Positions 1-6,167 of a stretch of DNA of 12,054 nucleotides are shown piece by piece. The stretch is from Bacillota bacterium. GTDB lineage: Bacteria > Bacillota > Clostridia > Clostridiales > Clostridiaceae. The position numbers and the translations under genes were made by a program. The first letter of the stretch is position 1. The number at the start of each line of letters is the position of its first letter. The notes beneath the pieces are model-generated. The model saw only the letters and a program-made list of their open reading frames with translations, made no database searches and was not told the DNA's origin. The stretch is taken from positions 1 to 12,054 of the forward strand of contig JAFADP010000045.1 of NCBI GenBank assembly GCA_023424785.1. The letters run 5' to 3'.

Positions 1-632
1 TGATAAAACTTAATAACTATAAACTTAATAAGGTTTGGTGATAAATAAGTTTCTATAATTATACCTAAACTAAAAAATAAGACTACCAAGCCTAGTGGTA
101 CAAGCATATTACTTAAACTCTTAAAACCACTACCCCATACTCCTCTATTAAACTTTTTCTTAAACTTCTCAACTGAAAGATTTAAAGATATTATACTAAG
201 AAGTATAATACAAGGAATATAAATTAAGTTTTGAGGAATAATAGCACTAAAAGCAATACCAAAACCCTTATTATTATATGTTGTAAGTAGAAATGCAAAT
301 GTATAACCAATACTAAAGCCTTTAACTAAATCTAAAATTAGTATTATAGGCCCACCAAAAAATAAGAAACTCATTAAAAAAATAGGAATGATAATAGTTA
401 TATTTTTCTTTAATACACTAAGTAGTATACTTCCATAGTTTGTAGAACTTTTAGTAAGACTATTTATATAAGAGGTAAAATAATTAGATAAATCACTTTT
501 ATCGCTAATATTCATGTACTTTACCGTATATACTCCCAGGACTATTCCTATACAAAAGAATAATAGAATAAATAAATAGTAAAGCTTATTTTGCTGTAAA
601 AGTTCATTTATCTTTCTAAATAATTCCTTCAT
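1..632 (-). CDS. spoIIM: Stage II sporulation protein M (3' end cut by window edge)
   Basis: This reading frame is open from an ATG at 632 to the left edge with no stop, giving 210 visible residues. The B. subtilis protein is about 214 aa, so only a few codons are probably missing. In sporulating Bacillota, SpoIIM is the multipass membrane scaffold of the SpoIID-SpoIIM-SpoIIP complex, which drives membrane migration during forespore engulfment. Seen here: a short charged N-terminus, a first hydrophobic helix at about residues 17-37, further hydrophobic blocks at about 78-118, 129-151 and 177-193, a GGP turn at 93-95, and a PQNLIYIP segment at 133-140 that fits the family's conserved P-x-N block. 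The start is supported by a GGAGGAG ribosome binding site just upstream. A terminator separates it from the HD gene upstream, and a candidate sigma-E promoter precedes it, which fits mother-cell expression. Identification is from recalled family features. Confidence 0.9.
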   Translation of the reverse strand, partial: MKELFRKINELLQQNKLYYLFILLFFCIGIVLGVYTVKYMNISDKSDLSNYFTSYINSLTKSSTNYGSILLSVLKKNITIIIPIFLMSFLFFGGPIILILDLVKGFSIGYTFAFLLTTYNNKGFGIAFSAIIPQNLIYIPCIILLSIISLNLSVEKFKKKFNRGVWGSGFKSLSNMLVPLGLVVLFFSLGIIIETYLSPNLIKFIVIKFY

Positions 633-635
633 TTT

Positions 636-642
636 CTCCTCC
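636..642 (-). promoter_or_regulatory. Ribosome binding site of spoIIM
   Basis: GGAGGAG on the minus strand ends three bases before the ATG at 632-630; measured from the GGAGG core the spacing is 5. It fixes the spoIIM start. Confidence 0.8.
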
Positions 643-661
643 ATTATTGTTAATCTGTTCT

Positions 662-690
662 ATACTATGTAAATACAATTTACTTTATGC
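662..690 (-). promoter_or_regulatory. Candidate sigma-E-type sporulation promoter of spoIIM
   Basis: The minus strand reads GCATAAA (690-684), 14 bases, then CATAGTAT (669-662). The B. subtilis sigma-E consensus is about KMATATT, 14-15 bases, CATACAHT. The -35 start, the CATA core and the spacing fit, but two positions inside the -10 box differ. The predicted RNA start is near 655, leaving a leader of about 23 nt before the spoIIM ATG. CATA-GTA-TA also fits the sigma-K -10 pattern CATAnnnTA, so the assignment among mother-cell sigma factors is open. B. subtilis spoIIM is known to be sigma-E dependent. Confidence 0.5.
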
Positions 691-749
691 AAATTAATAT
701 TTATAAAGTTACTTTACATAACTTTTATTTTGTATATTATATGTTAAGT

Positions 750-821
750 AAAAAAGTGTGACATTATTAATTTCTTTGTTACTTAATATTATAAAGCTAC
801 TAAGAACTAATAATTCACACT
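750..821 (-). terminator. Rho-independent terminator after the Nudix-HD unit
   Basis: On the minus strand AGTGTGA-ATTATTA (821-808) pairs with TAATAAT-G-TCACACT (769-755), a 14-bp helix with one bulged G. The helix can continue inward with TTCTT/AAGAA after a small internal loop. It is followed directly by a run of Ts (complement of 754-750). The loop is long for an intrinsic terminator, but the position, seven bases after the HD stop codon, and the U-tract fit. It separates the HD gene from spoIIM. Confidence 0.6.
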
Positions 822-827
822 AATTAT

Positions 828-1607
828 TTACTTATTTGCTAAGGTATTATTAATAAAATCCATAGCCGTATTTTTTATTATTTCCATTTTATTTTTAGTA
901 TCATTATTCTTATAGTCTATTCTATCTATTATCTTGGATATATAGTTATTTTCTTTAATGTATCTTAAACCAGAATTAAAATTAAAATCATATATAAAAG
1001 CTAAATATGATATCCACATATCCATATGAGTTTTCCTGTCCCCTCTAAGAATCATTTTGTGGTTAAGAAAGTCATTAAATATGTTATCACTTATACTTTC
1101 ATAAGAAAACTCTTCTTCATTTACATCAAATAAGGTTGAAATATTCTCTACTTCTTTAACTCTAAAGTTATCAAGTTTATCTCCATCTCTTATTATTTTA
1201 CTAAATAGAAGTTCTCTTTCATTTAATCCTTCCTCAATAGCATATTTATTATGATTTTGAATAGCTTTTTTAATTATTTCATCATAAGAGTTATCACTAA
1301 TAAATTCTCGTATAAAGCCTTCATTAAATAGCACCTCAACTCCATAGTCAGCATGATCTATAGTCTTTTCATCTTCAAAACTATTATATACCTCAAGTTG
1401 CTTAAAACGTCCTATATCGTGTAACAAGCCTATTAACTTAGATAGTTCAATATCTTCTTTACTTAAATTTAAGTCTCTAGCAATAAACTCACATGCATCT
1501 ACAACTTTATAAGTATGTTTTATTTTTAATTTAATTCTATCATTAGTCACATCATATTTGCTTAAATAAGTTTTAAAAGCTTTTTTAGCATTATTAAAAT
1601 CAATCAT
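828..1607 (-). CDS. HD-domain phosphohydrolase
   Basis: A 259-aa protein of the HD superfamily, whose members are metal-dependent phosphohydrolases acting mostly on nucleotides or phosphodiesters. The visible ligand set is H31, the H63-D64 doublet in LLHDIGRF, H119 in IQNHN and D141 in IIRDGDKLDNFR. There is no signal peptide or membrane segment, so it should be cytosolic. The C-terminal third (about 160-259) is helical and shows no second domain that I recognise. The gene starts 10 bases after the Nudix stop codon with only a weak AAGTGA-like Shine-Dalgarno, suggesting translational coupling to the Nudix gene. The hairpin at 750-821 follows it. The substrate cannot be read from the sequence; a role in nucleotide turnover with the Nudix enzyme is inferred from position only. 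Confidence 0.85.
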   Translation of the reverse strand: MIDFNNAKKAFKTYLSKYDVTNDRIKLKIKHTYKVVDACEFIARDLNLSKEDIELSKLIGLLHDIGRFKQLEVYNSFEDEKTIDHADYGVEVLFNEGFIREFISDNSYDEIIKKAIQNHNKYAIEEGLNERELLFSKIIRDGDKLDNFRVKEVENISTLFDVNEEEFSYESISDNIFNDFLNHKMILRGDRKTHMDMWISYLAFIYDFNFNSGLRYIKENNYISKIIDRIDYKNNDTKNKMEIIKNTAMDFINNTLANK

Positions 1608-1617
1608 ATATTATCAC

Positions 1618-2136
1618 TTATAGATACATAAGTCCAGATATTGTTTTGGTATCTATTATTTCCCCTTCTTTAATCATTTTCTTTACTTCCTCTACCTTAA
1701 AAGGTATAGTTTCAATAAATTCATCATCATCTCCACCTTTTATGCCCTTGAAGAGGTCTGTAGCCTTATATATATAAATTAATTCATCAGTAAAACCAGC
1801 ACCTGTTGCAATAACTCCTAAGTACTCTATATTTTCACACTTATATCCTGTTTCTTCTTCTAATTCTCTTTCTGCACATATTAAAGTATCTTCACCTTTT
1901 TCTAACTTTCCAGCAGGTATTTCATACATGGTTTTATTTAAAGCTACTCTAAATTGTTTAACAAGAAGTATAGTATCATCATCTATAAAAGGTATTATGG
2001 CACAAGCTCCTGGATGACGTACTATATCACGCTCTGCATTATTACCATCAGGCAATTCAACTTTTACCTTTTCTACTTTTAAAAAAGATCCCTTATACAC
2101 TTCTTTACTATCTATAATATTTTCAACAAGATCCAT
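1618..2136 (-). CDS. nudF: Nudix hydrolase, ADP-ribose pyrophosphatase type
   Basis: A 172-aa cytosolic enzyme expected to hydrolyse ADP-ribose to AMP and ribose 5-phosphate with Mg2+. The complete Nudix box GX5EX7REUXEEXGU is present: G76, E82, R90-E91, E94-E95 and G97-Y98. The preceding block (HPGACAIIPF at 41-50, and QFR followed by YEIPAGKLEKGE) is typical of the ADP-ribose pyrophosphatase branch. Length is near the roughly 185 aa usual for this branch. The ATG at 2136 is preceded by GAGGGAG (2147-2141). Upstream is the RHH/coiled-coil gene with no obvious terminator between them, plus an extended -10 promoter candidate. Downstream the HD gene follows after 10 bases. In B. subtilis nudF also lies close to spoIIM, which supports the name; the exact substrate is inferred from the family. 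Confidence 0.88.
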   Translation of the reverse strand: MDLVENIIDSKEVYKGSFLKVEKVKVELPDGNNAERDIVRHPGACAIIPFIDDDTILLVKQFRVALNKTMYEIPAGKLEKGEDTLICAERELEEETGYKCENIEYLGVIATGAGFTDELIYIYKATDLFKGIKGGDDDEFIETIPFKVEEVKKMIKEGEIIDTKTISGLMYL

Positions 2137-2140
2137 ATTA

Positions 2141-2147
2141 CTCCCTC
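2141..2147 (-). promoter_or_regulatory. Ribosome binding site of the Nudix gene
   Basis: GAGGGAG on the minus strand lies four bases upstream of the ATG at 2136 and supports that start. Confidence 0.7.
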
Positions 2148-2179
2148 ACTTTTATTTTTTAAATAATTATTTATTCATA

Positions 2180-2188
2180 ATTATACCA
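2180..2188 (-). promoter_or_regulatory. Candidate extended -10 promoter for the Nudix-HD genes
   Basis: The minus strand reads TG-G-TATAAT (2188-2180), an exact extended -10 element at the 3' edge of the RHH/coiled-coil gene. The -35 region about 17 bases upstream is poor (GAAAAT-like), so activity would depend on the TGn extension. The predicted start near 2173 leaves a leader of about 37 nt. The downstream genes could thus be expressed independently of the upstream gene. Confidence 0.45.
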
Positions 2189-2191
2189 CAA

Positions 2192-3085
2192 CTACTTTTC
2201 TAATTTTCCTTTTAACTTTTCAATTTCTAAATCTTTTTTACTTAACTCTAGCATTAATTTGGCTTCTAACGCACTTATATTACTTTCATTAACTGATTTT
2301 ATAGAAGTTATTTCTTTAGCTTTCTCATCTTCTAAAATTTTGATTTTTTCTTTATAATCAATTTCCTTAGCTAGTATACTGTTATTTAAATCCTTTATAG
2401 TATCTTTTAACTCTTTAATTTGTTCCTTATAAAAGTTTAAAATTTCTTCATTGCTTATAATCTTATTTTTAAGTACCTCATTATCATTTTTTAGAGATAT
2501 ATTTTCTTTATTTAAGTCTTTTATATTATTCTGAAGTTCAGTAATACTACTTGTAAACTCTTTATTTTTCTTTTTATACTCATTAAATTCACTTAATTGT
2601 TCTTGTATTATATTATTATTCTTATTTAATAAATCAATTTGCTTTTCCTTATCTTCAAACTGTTTATTTATTTTTAATATCTTTTCATCATAAATGGCTA
2701 TTTTACTAGTTAAATTAGATATTTCTTTATTTTTTAACTTTACTTCCTCTTTTTCATTACTTAATTGGCTTTGTAAATTAAGTATTACATTATCTTTAGT
2801 TTTTAATTCTTTTTGTAAATCCTCTCTTATTCTCTCTTCTGTAGTAGCATTTACTTCTAAACTATTAACATAAAATCCTATTAACTTATTAACTGTATCT
2901 TTAAAAACATCTATTTCTTTAGCTCTATCACTTAAAGTGTTTTTTGCATTTTCAAGCTCCAACATACCAATTAAGCTACTAAAAGCTTGTTGCTGATTTA
3001 TATTATTATCTAACGCAAATTGTTTAAATTTAGCTACATCCTCCTCATTTAATCTTAATGATGTAACTTTAACATTATTCTCCAT
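2192..3085 (-). CDS. RHH-type DNA-binding protein with long coiled-coil tail
   Basis: A 297-aa protein I cannot assign to a named family. Residues 4-46 look like a ribbon-helix-helix domain: a short polar/hydrophobic strand (VKVTSLRLN), helix 13-26, a DNNIN turn, then helix 31-46. From about 85 to the C-terminus it is almost continuous Lys/Glu/Asn/Leu-rich heptad sequence without prolines, a long coiled coil. There is no membrane segment. The start at 3085 is preferred because GAGG (3097-3094) sits 8 bases upstream; an in-frame TTG at 3178 would overlap the promoter -35 box. The promoter carries GTATTACA repeats next to the transcription start, so autoregulation is likely. A DNA-binding head plus a long coiled-coil tail recalls KfrA-like organiser/autoregulators, but the head here is RHH-like and the resemblance is architectural only. 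It appears to be the first gene of a unit with the Nudix and HD genes. Confidence 0.75.
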   Translation of the reverse strand: MENNVKVTSLRLNEEDVAKFKQFALDNNINQQQAFSSLIGMLELENAKNTLSDRAKEIDVFKDTVNKLIGFYVNSLEVNATTEERIREDLQKELKTKDNVILNLQSQLSNEKEEVKLKNKEISNLTSKIAIYDEKILKINKQFEDKEKQIDLLNKNNNIIQEQLSEFNEYKKKNKEFTSSITELQNNIKDLNKENISLKNDNEVLKNKIISNEEILNFYKEQIKELKDTIKDLNNSILAKEIDYKEKIKILEDEKAKEITSIKSVNESNISALEAKLMLELSKKDLEIEKLKGKLEK

Positions 3086-3093
3086 GTTTTTTA

Positions 3094-3097
3094 CCTC
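3094..3097 (-). promoter_or_regulatory. Ribosome binding site that sets the RHH/coiled-coil start
   Basis: GAGG on the minus strand, 8 bases before the ATG at 3085. No comparable site precedes the longer in-frame TTG start at 3178. Confidence 0.6.
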
Positions 3098-3105
3098 GCA
3101 TTTAT

Positions 3106-3136
3106 GTATTACATGTATTACACCGTAATGTAATAC
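3106..3136. promoter_or_regulatory. Operator-like cluster of GTATTACA elements
   Basis: The plus strand carries GTATTACA at 3106-3113 and 3115-3122 (a direct repeat with 9-base period) and its exact reverse complement TGTAATAC at 3129-3136, giving a perfect 8-bp inverted repeat with a 6-base spacer. The cluster lies about 7-37 bases downstream of the predicted transcription start of the RHH/coiled-coil gene and ahead of its RBS, a position where a bound repressor would block transcription. Short tandem and inverted half-sites are typical RHH operators, so the downstream protein is the obvious candidate ligand (inference). Confidence 0.6.
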
Positions 3137-3149
3137 GCTATATTTTAAA

Positions 3150-3178
3150 ATTATACTATAAAAAACATGTTTCTTCAA
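3150..3178 (-). promoter_or_regulatory. Sigma-A-type promoter of the RHH/coiled-coil gene
   Basis: The minus strand reads TTGAAG (3178-3173), 17 bases, TATAAT (3155-3150): a perfect -10, four of six matches at -35 and ideal spacing. The predicted start is near 3143, giving a leader of about 58 nt that contains the GTATTACA cluster. Confidence 0.75.
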
Positions 3179-3195
3179 TTTTATTTTTTACAGAT

Positions 3196-3223
3196 AAAAA
3201 AGCCCTAGAAACCTAGAGCTTTT
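3196..3223 (-). terminator. Rho-independent terminator of the pullulanase gene
   Basis: On the minus strand AAAAGCTCTAG (3223-3213), a four-base loop, then CTAGGGCTTTT (3208-3198) form an 11-bp stem with one G-U pair, ending in a run of six Ts. It lies 24 bases after the pullulanase stop and just before the next promoter. Confidence 0.85.
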
Positions 3224-3247
3224 AAAGCAATGCTTATATTTAGTTTT

Positions 3248-5239
3248 CTATCTAGCTACTACAAATGCACTAATACAGTCAATTGTTATATTACCAGTTA
3301 CTTTTTCTTGACTTTCTGCATATACAAAGTTCTTATTAGCCAATAAAACCCATTCATTATCTTCTAAATTTATTTCAACCTCATTATTTGATGCATTAAA
3401 TATAATTATAACTTCATTCCACTTACCGTTAGTTTTTGGCTTTATTTTACATCCCACAACTTGTTCAGGCATATTATCTATCCAAGTTATATTTTCAAGA
3501 GAATACTCAGATAAGTCATAGAAGTTCTTTAAACTCTTTCTTAATGATATAAGACCTTTATAGTAGTTCATTAAATCTTCAAATTCATACATTCTAGTCC
3601 AATCTAGCTTATTAAGATCTTTAGAAAGATTATAACTATTATCTTCTCCTAGCTTTGTTCTTCCTGCCTCTTCTCCAGCTTGCATAAATGGTATACCATA
3701 TGATAATTGAACAAAAGCTGCCCCAAGCTTATTCATTGCAAGTAAGTCTTCATGCTTAGTTAAATAGTCCTTATCTTTTTTAACACTATCTACAAGCTTA
3801 TCCCAGAATGTACTATTATCATGAGCTGATACATAGTTTATTATTTGACTTGGGCTTTTTGGCTGCTCTTCATAAGCTTCATCTATTAGTCCAGAAAATG
3901 CTCTTTTTATTCTTTCTTCGAAACCAATTGCACCATTTATAAACCCTGGCGCTTCTAAATCATTAAACTTCCCTTTAGCTGCATCTCTTGTATCATCATT
4001 AAACATAGATATTCCATCATGTAACTTTCTAATAGCTTCTTTTTTAGCTGGTATTGATCCTTCTTTAAAATTACTAGTTGTTGCAGACCATGGCTCACCA
4101 TAAATAATAATATCTTTTCCATTTTCACATGAATTTACAGCTTCTCTTATTAAGTTCATTGTTTCAACGTCATGTAATCCCATTAAGTCAAATCTAAATC
4201 CATCAATATGATACTCATTCATCCAGTATAGTATTGAATCTATCATATACTTTTGGAACATCTTTCTTTCACTTGCAGTATCATTTCCGCATGCAGATCC
4301 ATTACTATAGGTTCCATCAATTTCTTCTCTATAATAATAATATGGTACACTTCTATTAAAATTAGAATCTAATGAATACGTATGATTATATACAACATCC
4401 ATTACAACAGAAAGACCTGCCTTATGCATAGCTTGAACCATCTTCTTAAATTCTAATATTCTTACTTCACCATTAAATGGATCTGTAGAATATGAACCTT
4501 CTGGAACATTATAATTCACTGGATCATATCCCCAGTTAAATGTTTCATTTTTACTTTCATCTACTGATCCATAATCAAAAGTAGGTAATAAATGAATATG
4601 AGTAACTCCTAACTTCTTTAAATAACTTAAACAAGTAGCATGTAAATTATCATTGTTTAATGTTGTATTATCTTCTGTAAATGCAAGATATTTACCTCTA
4701 TATTCTTCTCTAACTCCACAACTTGGATCATTTGAAAAATCTCCAATATGAACTTCCCAAATTTGAGTATCATCTAGTGATCTTAGAACGTGTTTATCTT
4801 CATTCCACCCTTCTGGATTTGTTCTTTCTAAATCTACTACCATACTACGTATGCCATTTACTCCACATGCCTTAGCATAAACATCTCCAGTTTCGGTAAC
4901 GTTACCAAATAGGTTTAAAGAATATGTGTAATATACTCCATGTAAATCACCTTCAATAATAGCACTCCATACTCCATTATGAGTATAATTCATTTTTACG
5001 CATTTAAAACTTGTTTCTTCTCCCTTTACATTTCCGCTTTTGTATAAGTTTACAAAAACTTCTTTTGCAGTTGGAGCCCATAGTTTAAATATGGTTTTAT
5101 CCTTACTATAATTTGCACCCAAATCATTTTCATTATAACAATATTTTTCTTCAAATTCTTTACTTTCAAATATTTCACGCCATTTACTTACACTTCTTTC
5201 TTTCGTAAGAAACTCTCTATTTTCTACAGACCCTTTCAC
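3248..5239 (-). CDS. pulA: Type I pullulanase (cytoplasmic alpha-1,6-glucan debranching enzyme)
   Basis: A glycoside hydrolase family 13 enzyme that cleaves alpha-1,6 branches in pullulan-, glycogen- or starch-derived glucans. With the GTG start it has 663 aa. An N-terminal carbohydrate-module-like region (about 40-120, including FKLWAPTAKEVFVNLY) precedes the barrel. FNWGYDP (234-240) is the type I pullulanase signature. The GH13 regions are DVVYNH (281-286), DGFRFD with nucleophile D351, GEPW with acid/base E382, and SAHDN with H473-D474. No signal peptide is present, so it should act inside the cell on imported or stored glucan. Start choice: GTG at 5239 has an excellent GGAGGG seven bases upstream, whereas the in-frame ATG at 5254 overlaps that RBS and has none of its own. 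The gene is flanked by terminators on both sides, so it is probably monocistronic. All catalytic residues are intact. Confidence 0.93.
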   Translation of the reverse strand: MKGSVENREFLTKERSVSKWREIFESKEFEEKYCYNENDLGANYSKDKTIFKLWAPTAKEVFVNLYKSGNVKGEETSFKCVKMNYTHNGVWSAIIEGDLHGVYYTYSLNLFGNVTETGDVYAKACGVNGIRSMVVDLERTNPEGWNEDKHVLRSLDDTQIWEVHIGDFSNDPSCGVREEYRGKYLAFTEDNTTLNNDNLHATCLSYLKKLGVTHIHLLPTFDYGSVDESKNETFNWGYDPVNYNVPEGSYSTDPFNGEVRILEFKKMVQAMHKAGLSVVMDVVYNHTYSLDSNFNRSVPYYYYREEIDGTYSNGSACGNDTASERKMFQKYMIDSILYWMNEYHIDGFRFDLMGLHDVETMNLIREAVNSCENGKDIIIYGEPWSATTSNFKEGSIPAKKEAIRKLHDGISMFNDDTRDAAKGKFNDLEAPGFINGAIGFEERIKRAFSGLIDEAYEEQPKSPSQIINYVSAHDNSTFWDKLVDSVKKDKDYLTKHEDLLAMNKLGAAFVQLSYGIPFMQAGEEAGRTKLGEDNSYNLSKDLNKLDWTRMYEFEDLMNYYKGLISLRKSLKNFYDLSEYSLENITWIDNMPEQVVGCKIKPKTNGKWNEVIIIFNASNNEVEINLEDNEWVLLANKNFVYAESQEKVTGNITIDCISAFVVAR

Positions 5240-5246
5240 AATTAAA

Positions 5247-5252
5247 CCCTCC
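5247..5252 (-). promoter_or_regulatory. Ribosome binding site that decides the pullulanase start
   Basis: GGAGGG on the minus strand lies 7 bases before the GTG at 5239 and is itself part of the upstream ATGGAGGG. This favours GTG over the ATG at 5254, shortening the protein by five residues. Confidence 0.65.
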
Positions 5253-5273
5253 ATATCATATATATACCTTTTA

Positions 5274-5282
5274 ATTTTAACA
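5274..5282 (-). promoter_or_regulatory. Candidate extended -10 promoter of the pullulanase gene
   Basis: The minus strand has TG-T-TAAAAT (5282-5274) in the short gap between the upstream terminator and the gene. A weak TGGATT lies about 18 bases further upstream as a possible -35. It is the best candidate in this gap, but the AT-rich context makes chance matches easy. Confidence 0.35.
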
Positions 5283-5315
5283 TATTAACATTATTTAATC
5301 CATATTTACATAAAT

Positions 5316-5353
5316 AAAAAATGTACTAAGGGAATCCCTTAAGTACATTTTTT
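5316..5353. terminator. Terminator after the J-domain-like gene (near-symmetric)
   Basis: AAAAAATGTAC (5316-5326) and TAAGGG (5327-5332) pair with CCCTTA (5336-5341) and GTACATTTTTT (5343-5353), with a three-base loop and a single bulged base at 5342. The 17-bp stem has T-runs on both strands. It starts two bases after the minus-strand stop codon at 5356 and ends the peptidase-kinase-J-like operon. No plus-strand gene needs it. Confidence 0.88.
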
Positions 5354-5355
5354 AT

Positions 5356-6132
5356 TTAATCAAATATAAAGTTTTTTAATCTACTATTAATGCTTTCCAA
5401 TATACTTGGTAGACTCTTTATAATTGATGGTAAAAGCAAAGATAATACAAATGCTATGGCACACAAAAAGAATATTCTATAATCAGGTACTTGTCCTATA
5501 TAAATTTGATATCCATGAATTGAGGCAATACCTATGGAAGCTATTATTAATAGTTTTGAGAATAGCCACGTAGCTAAACTAATTACTTTTAGAATAAAAA
5601 TAATTAATGATAAAACTACTACTATTGCAAACGCTACTACTTTAAGAGGTAGTTTAATTAAATCTAAAAAAGTACTTTTATCTCCTTTACCTCTTTTAGG
5701 CTTATCCATCTTATATTTCTTTTCTTTTTTAGGCTTTACATTATCTTTGCTATTTTTCTTAGTGCTATTTCTTGCACTAGATTTATTTCTGCTTTTAGAC
5801 TTACTTCTTCTTAACTTCGTTGAATTATATTCATTATATTCTTCAGGATAATACTCGCTATCAATATCCTTTTCTTTAATATAATTATGGAAATTTTCGT
5901 TACTTGAAGTTGAAGTAGCACTAATTTCTTTTACAGTAAAATTTAGCGTTTCTTCTCTGGCTTTTTCGTCCATTAATGCATCATATGCTTCTTTAAATAA
6001 ATTTAAGAATTTTTGTAATCTTCTCTCATCCTTAATTTCTTTTTTATACCTTGCTACTACAGCATCATATGCTGCTTGTATTTCTTCTTTTGAAGCATTT
6101 TTTTCAAGACCTAGAATTTCATAATAATTCAT
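5356..6132 (-). CDS. J-domain-like membrane protein lacking the HPD motif
   Basis: A 258-aa protein. Residues 1-60 resemble a DnaJ J-domain (NYYEILGLEKNASKEEIQAAYD, then a helix ending in FKEAYDALMDEKARE), but the HPD tripeptide needed to stimulate Hsp70 ATPase is absent; the corresponding place (about 30-32) reads KKE. A low-complexity, very basic Ser/Lys/Arg linker follows (about 106-153). The C-terminal part has hydrophobic segments at about 162-183, 186-207 and 220-237, so it is probably membrane-anchored with the J-like head in the cytosol. The start at 6132 is preferred: AGGAG lies 9 bases upstream, but only 3 bases before the alternative ATG at 6138, and J-domains normally begin MxYYE. 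It is last in an operon with an M29 aminopeptidase and a P-loop protein, followed by a strong terminator. The function is unknown; classical DnaK co-chaperone activity is unlikely. Confidence 0.75.
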   Translation of the reverse strand: MNYYEILGLEKNASKEEIQAAYDAVVARYKKEIKDERRLQKFLNLFKEAYDALMDEKAREETLNFTVKEISATSTSSNENFHNYIKEKDIDSEYYPEEYNEYNSTKLRRSKSKSRNKSSARNSTKKNSKDNVKPKKEKKYKMDKPKRGKGDKSTFLDLIKLPLKVVAFAIVVVLSLIIFILKVISLATWLFSKLLIIASIGIASIHGYQIYIGQVPDYRIFFLCAIAFVLSLLLPSIIKSLPSILESINSRLKNFIFD

Positions 6133-6141
6133 TAACATCGT

Positions 6142-6146
6142 CTCCT
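6142..6146 (-). promoter_or_regulatory. Ribosome binding site that favours the second ATG of the J-like gene
   Basis: AGGAG on the minus strand is 9 bases from the ATG at 6132 but only 3 bases from the ATG at 6138. Confidence 0.55.
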
Positions 6147-6167
6147 AAAAGTCTTTAAGCTACATTC

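Noticed and set aside
705..725. Inverted repeat AAAGTTA/TAACTTT with a 7-base loop upstream of spoIIM
   Set aside because: Short and AT-rich, without a following U-tract, next to a better terminator at 750-821; probably chance.
744..786. TTAAGTAA/TTACTTAA inverted repeat
   Set aside because: It partly overlaps the better-supported 750-821 hairpin, is AT-only except one pair, and has a 27-base spacer.
2161..2191. AAATAATTATTT palindrome after the RHH/coiled-coil gene as a terminator
   Set aside because: It has only A/T pairs, no stable stem and no proper U-tract; readthrough into the Nudix gene is more likely.
3086..3178. Upstream extension of the RHH/coiled-coil gene to a TTG codon at 3178 (31 extra residues)
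   Set aside because: The TTG is part of the -35 box, the added stretch covers the promoter and operator repeats, and there is no RBS. The ATG at 3085 has GAGG at good spacing.
5534..5851. Plus-strand ORF of 105 codons
   Set aside because: Antisense to the J-like membrane gene; its Leu/Phe-rich composition mirrors the Lys/Ser linker on the other strand. No RBS or promoter.
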